Origin: Callorhinus ursinus
Lineage: Eukaryota; Chordata; Mammalia; Carnivora; Otariidae
Assembly: GCF_003265705.1 (NCBI RefSeq)
Contig: NW_020313140.1
Coordinates: 1,781,711-1,845,710 of the forward strand
Length of the DNA: 64,000 bases
Direction: 5' to 3'
Below the pieces are notes generated by a model. It ran no database searches, was not told where the DNA came from, and worked only from the letters and a program-made list of their open reading frames with translations. Positions 57,861 to 64,000 of this stretch are shown here, piece by piece (position 1 is the first letter of the stretch; each line of letters begins with the position of its first letter). Position numbers and translations under genes: made by a program.

Positions 57861-59946
57861 TCTGGAGTGGTCCTGGGAAAGCACGTCCGTCCCCCACGGG
57901 AGGCAGGCCAGCCCCGCCACACTGGTGCCTGGTGCCTGACTACAGCATGTTAGAACCTCCTCTCCCACCCCCAACCTGGACACGACGTAGGAAGTAGCCA
58001 TCTCTGGCACAGGCTGACCACAGCACACAGAGGGCAACGTGTCTGAGGAAAGGGAAGTGCGCTAGGGGAGCGCCTCATTCAGGCTGGCCTGTTGCCGGGG
58101 GGCACTTTTCCAAACCGCAGAAAAGGGAAGCAGAGTGAGCAGCTAGTGGCCCTCTCTCTGGGCAGAAGGGACAGAGATAAGGGTTTGGGTGCCAGGAATC
58201 TGTGGGACGGTACCAGACAGGAAGGAGCCACAGAAAGTCCCAGAAGTCTAGGGGCTCACCTCAGGTCCTTGGCCGAACCCCGAACGGCCCCTGTCCAGGG
58301 CATGTCCTGAGAGGTCCTGCAGGGGAGTGCTGCTGTCGTGCTGGGGACACAAGGCAGTTCCAATCCAGCCAGAGTGTGGAGACCTTGGTAAGCACCCCAA
58401 GATCCTCCCCTGAGAGCCTAGAAGCCCAAGCCAGGTCAGTGTGGACGAGCGGGCAAGCCGTGGCCAGGCACAGGCCAAGACCACGTGGCAAGGCCGTGTG
58501 AATGTCTTCAGGAGCTCAGAGGGCAGCTTCAGACCCGGCAGACCTAGTGAGGTAAAGGAGTCAAGGGCGTTTGAACTAAGGCGGTTGCAACGGCAGCACC
58601 CGAGCTAACAAGCTCCTGACCAGCTCTTCTGACGCTGCTCCAGTCTGAGAGGGAGAGGGCCGAGGAGCACGGGGTGGGGGTGGGGGGGGCATCCCACAGA
58701 CCGGCCGCGGTGCCGGTGACGGGGCTGAGACACAACCAGGGGGACGGGAAGCTGGCCCCGGGGAAGGCAAAGGTGGCAAAGGGGACAGTGGTCTACAAGG
58801 TAAGGGCGGGCCATCCACAGGGACACTGAATGTGAGCGGCCACGGGCAAGAGCCACAGGGAGGCCGAAGTGGAGGTTGTCAGGGAAAGAGATGGCACACG
58901 GGGAGGCAGCAGCTGTGACCAGACAGGCCGGTGAGCCCACCGTGCCAAGCGCCAGAGTTTAAAGAGAAAGGGAGAAAAACAGTTTGGAAGTCACGGGGGC
59001 CCGGCCTACAGTCGTCCCGTGGGGCTTCCCAGCGGCCCCTCGGCGCCAGCCCGCACTCTCCCCGGCTGGCCAACAGGCCCCACGATCCACCTGGGCGCCT
59101 ATTAGTAAAGCTCCTCCTTCCAGGCTCCTTGCGTTTAAGACCATGAGTCGCAGCTCCCCCAGCAGCACACAGCCGCGGGCCCCGCTTCTGAGAGCACCTT
59201 TCGCGAGGACAGAGGCCCTTGTCCAGACCCGCCTTCTTCCTGCCTGGACCCTGAGACCCTCCTGGAGTCCCCACACCAGCCTTGGACTCCTACCTCCTCA
59301 ACTCTGCCTCCGACGCAGACCGCAGACTGCTAAGGGGTTTAGGTCGCCCTGCGATTTCCCTGCAGACACAGCCCAGCCGGGGTCTCCCACTCTCGGGGTC
59401 CTCCACTCTCGGGGTCCTCCGCCACCGGTTCACCTCCACCTGCTATGAACAGGCCCGCCTCACCTGAGGGGAGCTGCCGGGGCTTGGTGGGGGGGGGGCT
59501 CCCGGGCTCTGAACGCACAGGCAGCCCCCCCCACCCCCCACACACCCCACTTCCCACACCTCCTGTTCCGGCACTGTGGGTCTTCCTGCCGGGAAAGACC
59601 AGATTTAACTCACACCAGCAGCCAGGGTGAGGCCACTCAGTTAGTGCTTGCTACATTAAACAAGTAAAAACCTGATTTCAACAGCCCACGGTGAAAAAGC
59701 CCCAGCCAACTGCCCAATGACACTTCTTGTCCTTGCCCAGAAGATAGGCTTCCCTTTATGGGAAAATCCCATTTTCTGTACCCGACCTGGTTCCTGACTG
59801 TGAAAGGTCATCCAAGCTCCCTCATTTCCACCCGAGCCACCGCTTCTCCACGCGGGACCAGACTACGCAGGGATGAAAGAGCGGAAAACAGAGTCCACCA
59901 AGCTCTGAAGAGGGAGCCCACAGCACAGAGAGGCCACAAGACCTAC
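57861..59946. other. TDRD10 locus, nothing recognised
   Basis: GC-rich sequence between the L1 block and the RRM remnant. No exon, RNA gene or named repeat is convincing. Confidence 0.4.
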
Positions 59947-60101
59947 CAGCAGCTCCCGGGGCCTCTCGGCCACGTCAGCGGTCCTCTTGGGAGAACTCTG
60001 GTTCGAATTCACATCAGCTTCTGTCTGTGGAAGGGCTCCCTGTTCGGCTCCTAGACAGCGAGTGCCACTTTCTGCGGGGGCCCAGATCTACAAACGCAAA
60101 G
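59947..60101 (-). pseudogene. TDRD10: TDRD10 remnant: second RRM exon (RNP1-like segment)
   Basis: It starts FAFVDLG, the RNP1-like strand. Then one base is missing and the next frame reads QKVALAV, a TAG stop (60053-60051), and EPNREPFHRQKL. A second base is missing before VNSNQSSPKRTADVAERPRE. The donor CTG|GTAGGT is kept. Exon length is 155 against the 157 I expect from human, which equals two single-base losses. Confidence 0.82.
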
Positions 60102-60714
60102 CTCCGAGGGAAGGCGGGAGGCCAGCTCCGAGCTCTGGGGAGAACAGAGCCGCAGGGGGGCACCGGCCAGGGCTGCAGCCACGGGATCGCCCCCCCACCC
60201 CCTTCGGTGGCAGCGCGGGCGGCAGAGGGGGCCGTCCAGGGACAGGAGCGAGCCGCAGTGACGTCCAGATCCCAGCCGCCCTGGGCCACTGGTGATCAGG
60301 AGACAGCCCCTGACCCTGTTGTGGATCCCATGTGGCTACGGCTCTGGCCTTCTTTCATACCACTCTCCCCAAAAATTCAAAGCACTTTTACTGCTCTGAA
60401 AACGAGAAAGGGCAACTGTGAATGGGTACAATTTTCAGGGGCAACCAAGGCTGAGGGAGGTCCTGGCAGAAAAGAGAGCAAGGACCTCCCCCAAAATAAA
60501 CCCAAAAAGTCTCTGGACTTCTGAACCGAGGCTGTGCAGACTGGACAGCATTTGCTGCCGAGCAGAGGCGGCTTCCCAAGGACCCCCTGCCAAGCTGCAG
60601 AGGGTGAGGCTGGGGGACGGGCTGAGCTGGCCTGCGGCATCAGCACATCAGCACAATGGACAAAGGGGGCAGGAGGTGCTTCCCAGGGAAAGAAAGGAAG
60701 AGCCGCACAGCCGT

Positions 60715-60782
60715 CGGCAGCCGCTCTGGAGTTTGTGGACGCGGAGGGGGCTGACGTCCTTCAGAAGGCCCCGAAATGCCTC
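60715..60782 (-). pseudogene. TDRD10: TDRD10 remnant: first RRM exon
   Basis: After a good acceptor (TTTTTCTCTTTTAACC... CTGCGGCAG) the minus strand reads EAFRGLLKDVSPLRVHKLQS then GC. I recall EDILYLLKDFNPLDVHKIQN at this place in human. No GT follows the expected exon end (TGCCGACGG), so the donor appears lost. Confidence 0.7.
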
Positions 60783-61866
60783 CTGCCGCAGCAGGGGGTT
60801 AAAAGAGAAAAAGACAAAACTTACAACCAGTTCCCAAGGTTTCAGATCCTCAGCCAGCTAATCTGTAATCAACTGGACACGCGCTTAATAAGAATTTACG
60901 TGTGCACGGTGTGGCCAGCACAGACCCACAAAAGAACCGAGCCTGGCCTTCCCTGGGGGGCTCCAGACAGGACACGCAGGCCACCACAGGGCTGACGGGC
61001 CAGGAGGAGGCAGTGCGCCAGGCTGACCCAGATTTGGAGGGAGAGGAGATGTCAGGACAGGCTCCCAGGAGGAGGCGGCTTGTAACGCAGGAGGAGCGCG
61101 GGCTGCGTGCCTTTCATCTCTCCGTGGGTGGGAGGCTGGCTTTAACCTGAGTTAAAAGGCGGCCTTCCCTCAGCTGCCTCCCTGCACACACACAGGCCTT
61201 CCGCGGAGTGTCACTGCACCGCAGGCCCAAACTCCCCCGGGCCTGGCACCCGGGAGCCGGCGGCTCGGCTCAGCGGGGACACACACAGGCGGCCTCCTGT
61301 GCTCCAGCGGGAAGAGGTGAAGGGAGGGGAGGAAAGGACGCAGGACACTGCCTCCGGCCAGGCTGCCCTCCCCACATCCCCGCTGCGCCCCTCGCCCCTC
61401 ACCGCCCACAGCGGGCCTGGCCTCCGCTGCCCAGGGCACTGGCCCCCTGCCCGCTGGACTCTCCCCCAGGCTGCCTGCGTCCCCGGGCACCCGATCCCCC
61501 CGCTTCCCACTCTGCACACACCACCCTCCCTGCTTTGACATAATGTCTGCACCGCCCTGATGCCCTTTGAGGCTACACCCTATTTTTCCTCTTTTGTGCC
61601 AAACTTGTAGAAAGGGCTGTCTCCGCCTAGTGGCCCATTTCCTTTCGGCCCACTCCCTCCTGAGTCCAGCTTCTGTTCCTGCCCTCCCGAAACGTCTTTC
61701 CCGAAGGTCGAAGGTCAGAGGCTTTTCCTGGACCTCCTCTCAGCTCCACTTCTACCTCCCTTAGCTCCCGACCAGCACATTACAGTTGTAGATTTCCCAA
61801 CCGTGATGAAAACCAATTTTCCCTAGAAAATTCCATTTTAGAAAAATGTATATTTACACCATCTTC
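60783..61866. other. Upstream of RRM remnants, nothing certain
   Basis: The 5' TDRD10 exon (start of the RRM) was expected here or further on. Only a weak resemblance at 61040-61075 was seen. Confidence 0.4.
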
Positions 61867-62068
61867 TTTTTTTTTAAAGATTTATTTATTTATTTGAGAG
61901 AGCGAGAAAGTACATGAGAGGGGGGAGGGTCAGAGGGAAAGGCAGACCCCCCGCCGAGCAAGGAGCCCCATGAGCAAGGAGCCCCATGCGGGACTCGATC
62001 CCGGGACTCCAGGATCACGACCTGAGCCGAAGGCAGCCGCTTAACCAACTGAGCCACCCGGGTGCCCC
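61867..62068 (-). mobile_element. SINEC copy with internal 16-bp duplication
   Basis: GAGCAAGGAGCCCCAT occurs twice in a row inside the body. Ends GAGCCACCCGGGTGCCCC, flanked by TACACCATC on both sides. Confidence 0.92.
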
Positions 62069-62299
62069 ATACACCATCCTCTTTTAAAAGCAGCTTTTAC
62101 CAATCCAAACTCACTTTGCTGGCTTTAGAAAATAGAAATGCATGATATAGAACTCATTTTTCTCAGTCTTCATGTTTATATTAAGTTTAAATTCAAAATT
62201 TCTAATTTGCTTTACTTTTAAATATTTAATGTTTATTACACCCAAATTTACAAGATGCCAAGCAACAAGCAACTCGTGAGAGCAAGCAATATGTGCCTA

Positions 62300-62520
62300 G
62301 CATTCACAATTTATAAAACATGTTCACATCCCCTATGCCGTTTGATCTTTAAAACCACCCTGTGTGGTGCACATTATTATTGCCCTTTCCCAAAAGCATA
62401 AAGACCAGAGAGGTTAAGTGACTTCTCTCAGATTCCATAGCAAATGTAGAGCAGGATTTGAAAGCAGAGCTCCTAACTTCAAATCTTACATTCTTTTCGT
62501 TGTATCATGCAAAATCACAG
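62300..62520. mobile_element. MIR SINE
   Basis: ACAATTTATAAAACATGTTC, GAGGTTAAGTGACTTCTCTC and GAGCAGGATTTGAAAGCAG form a clear MIR core. Confidence 0.75.
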
Positions 62521-62579
62521 CTTTCTTTTGTTCAGGTTTTACCATGATTAAATAAAACTGGAAACTAATATTTTTATTT

Positions 62580-62810
62580 CTTCTATAGCAAGTGTCAGGA
62601 AACCACAGCCTGGGGCCAAATCCTACCCCCCGCCTTTTCATAATAAAGTTTTATTGAAACAGAGTCACATGCATTCACTTACTTACTGTCTATGGTAAGT
62701 GGTACAGTGTCAGATGCGAATATTTGCAGGAGACCTACGGCCTGCAAAGCACAAAATATTTACTATCTGACCTTTCATGGAAAAAGTTTGTCAGACCGTG
62801 TTCTGTAGCC
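62580..62810 (+). mobile_element. hAT-type interspersed repeat (copy 2)
   Basis: Opposite orientation to the copy at 48.5 kb: GGGGCCAAATCCTACCCCC, ATAAAGTTTTATTGAAACAG, GGCCTGCAAAGCACAAAATA and GAAAAAGTTTGTCAGACCGT. The family name is uncertain. Confidence 0.6.
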
Positions 62811-62978
62811 ACGGTTCTCACTTCTGGCTACAAATGAGATTCAGCTAAAGAGTTACTTTTTCTTTCCTTTTCAAAACTACCAGTGCAATGGCTGGCCCGT
62901 CCCAGATGGACAAAAGCAGAGTCTCTGGGGCTGGTCTTGAAGGATCAATATTTTTTAAAAGCTCCCCAGATGATTTTA

Positions 62979-63190
62979 CTTTATTTATTTATTTATTTAT
63001 TTTAAGATTTTATTTATTTGACAGAGAGAGACACAGTGAGAGAGGGAACGAACACAAGCAGCAGGGGTGGGAGAGGGAGAAGCAGGCTTCCCGTTGAGCA
63101 GGAAGCCCGATGCAGGGCTCGATCCCAGGACCCCGGGATCATGACCTGAGCTGAAGGCAGATGCTTAACGACTGAGCCACCCAGGTGCCC
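62979..63190 (-). mobile_element. SINEC copy with 17-bp target duplication
   Basis: CTCCCCAGATGATTTTA occurs at 62962-62978 and 63191-63207. Confidence 0.95.
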
Positions 63191-63505
63191 CTCCCCAGAT
63201 GATTTTAATATGCAGCCAAGGTCAAATGCTACTGTTCCATGGTATCATGTAGATTCAGGAAACACTGGTTTCCAGGAAATGTGCTTGAGGGAGGGAGGAG
63301 AGAAGAACCACCATCAGCACTACACACGCCCCCAAAAGAAACGCCGCCAACATCTTTCCATCTGTGGGACTCCAACCAATGTTGTCAGTGAGGTCAGCCT
63401 ATCAGCAGATGCTGTTCACATTGACAAGAACACTAGGAACTCCTAAAATCAGAAGGCATGCCCCAACTGTGACATTTTTTCTACCCTGCAGTTTAAAAAA
63501 AAATT

Positions 63506-63710
63506 GGGGGCACCTGGGTGACTCAGTCAGTTGGATGTCTGCCTTCGGCTCAGGTCATGGTCCCAGGGTCCTTGAATCGAGCCCCGCATCAGGCTCCCTG
63601 CTCTGTGGGGAGTCTGCTTCTCCCTCTGTTGCTCCCCCTGCTTGTGTTCCCTCTCTCGCTCTCTCTCAAATAAATAAATTAAAAATCTTAAAGAAAAAAA
63701 TTTTAAATAA
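63506..63710 (+). mobile_element. SINEC copy
   Basis: Head GGGGGCACCTGGGTGACTCA, with the CT-rich linker and an A-rich tail. Confidence 0.92.
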
Positions 63711-63725
63711 AATATTTTTGATTGA

Positions 63726-63937
63726 GGGGCACCTGGGTGTCTCGGTCAATTAAGCGTTCCTCTTGATTTCAGCTCAGGTCGTGATCTCAGGGTCATGAGA
63801 TTGAGCCCCATATCAGGCTCTGAGCTCAGCAGGGAATCTGCTTGGGATTCTCTCCCTCTGTTCCTCTCCCCACTCATGCATGAGCGCGTGCTCTCTCTCT
63901 CTCTCCAATAAAAATAAATAAGATCTTTAAAAAAATG
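63726..63937 (+). mobile_element. Old SINEC copy
   Basis: Head GGGGCACCTGGGTGTCTCGG, with an older-subfamily body (CCTCTTGATTTCAGCTCAGG), immediately after the previous copy and in the same orientation. Confidence 0.9.
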
Positions 63938-64000
63938 TTGATTGATTATAGATTTGACAGGAGACTTGGTACATTAAGCTAAAATTGCCTCATGTCCCGT

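Noticed and set aside
61040..61075. Possible 5' RRM exon of TDRD10 (minus strand GGGAGCCTGTCCTGACATC)
   Set aside because: Similarity to a recalled GNLPLDIS coding stretch is short and needs two gaps. It could be chance.

Overview
This is mammalian nuclear DNA from a carnivore. The strongest sign is about 27 copies of the tRNA-Lys-derived carnivore SINE (SINEC), whose head reads GGGGCGCCTGGGTGGCTCAG. The body sequence looks more like the bear, seal and mustelid versions than the dog version, so I favour an arctoid caniform; the species is not readable. Genes have many small exons with GT-AG introns, CpG-island promoters, and L1, L2, MIR, Tigger-like and MaLR repeats. The order ADAR, CHRNB2, UBE2Q1, TDRD10 is the order I recall for human 1q21.3, in reverse orientation.

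Layout. 1-9200 (+): the last nine coding exons of ADAR (third dsRNA-binding domain and the whole deaminase domain), its 3'UTR and its polyA signal. 9200-13434: the ADAR/CHRNB2 tail-to-tail interval, probably mostly CHRNB2 3'UTR, with an orphan CpG-rich patch and a 31-base G run. 13435-21506 (-): all six coding exons of CHRNB2, the nicotinic receptor beta-2 subunit, with a near-perfect REST/NRSF site just upstream of the start codon. 21507-29400: intergenic, holding SINEs, L2-like sequence and a U6 snRNA pseudogene. 29400-39556 (+): CpG-island promoter and all 13 coding exons of UBE2Q1, 422 residues. 40067-60782 (-): exon remnants of TDRD10, tail to tail with UBE2Q1. From about 47 to 58 kb this locus is an AT-rich block of old L1 with nested insertions (SINEs, a MaLR LTR, a BTF3 processed pseudogene).

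The most notable observation is that TDRD10 (RRM plus Tudor protein) looks like a unitary pseudogene here. Six degenerate exons can be recognised in the right order and strand. They carry several independent frameshifts, in-frame stops and probably a lost splice donor. Two smaller coding observations: the alternative ADAR exon extension that adds 26 residues in human (as I recall) is out of frame here, and CHRNB2 has 24 fewer residues in its M3-M4 loop than the human protein as I recall it.

The genes do not form one pathway. ADAR edits adenosine to inosine in dsRNA, CHRNB2 is a neuronal ion-channel subunit and UBE2Q1 is a ubiquitin-conjugating enzyme. I found no CRISPR array, prokaryotic element or clearly novel biological system. 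All comparisons to human sequence are from memory and need an alignment.
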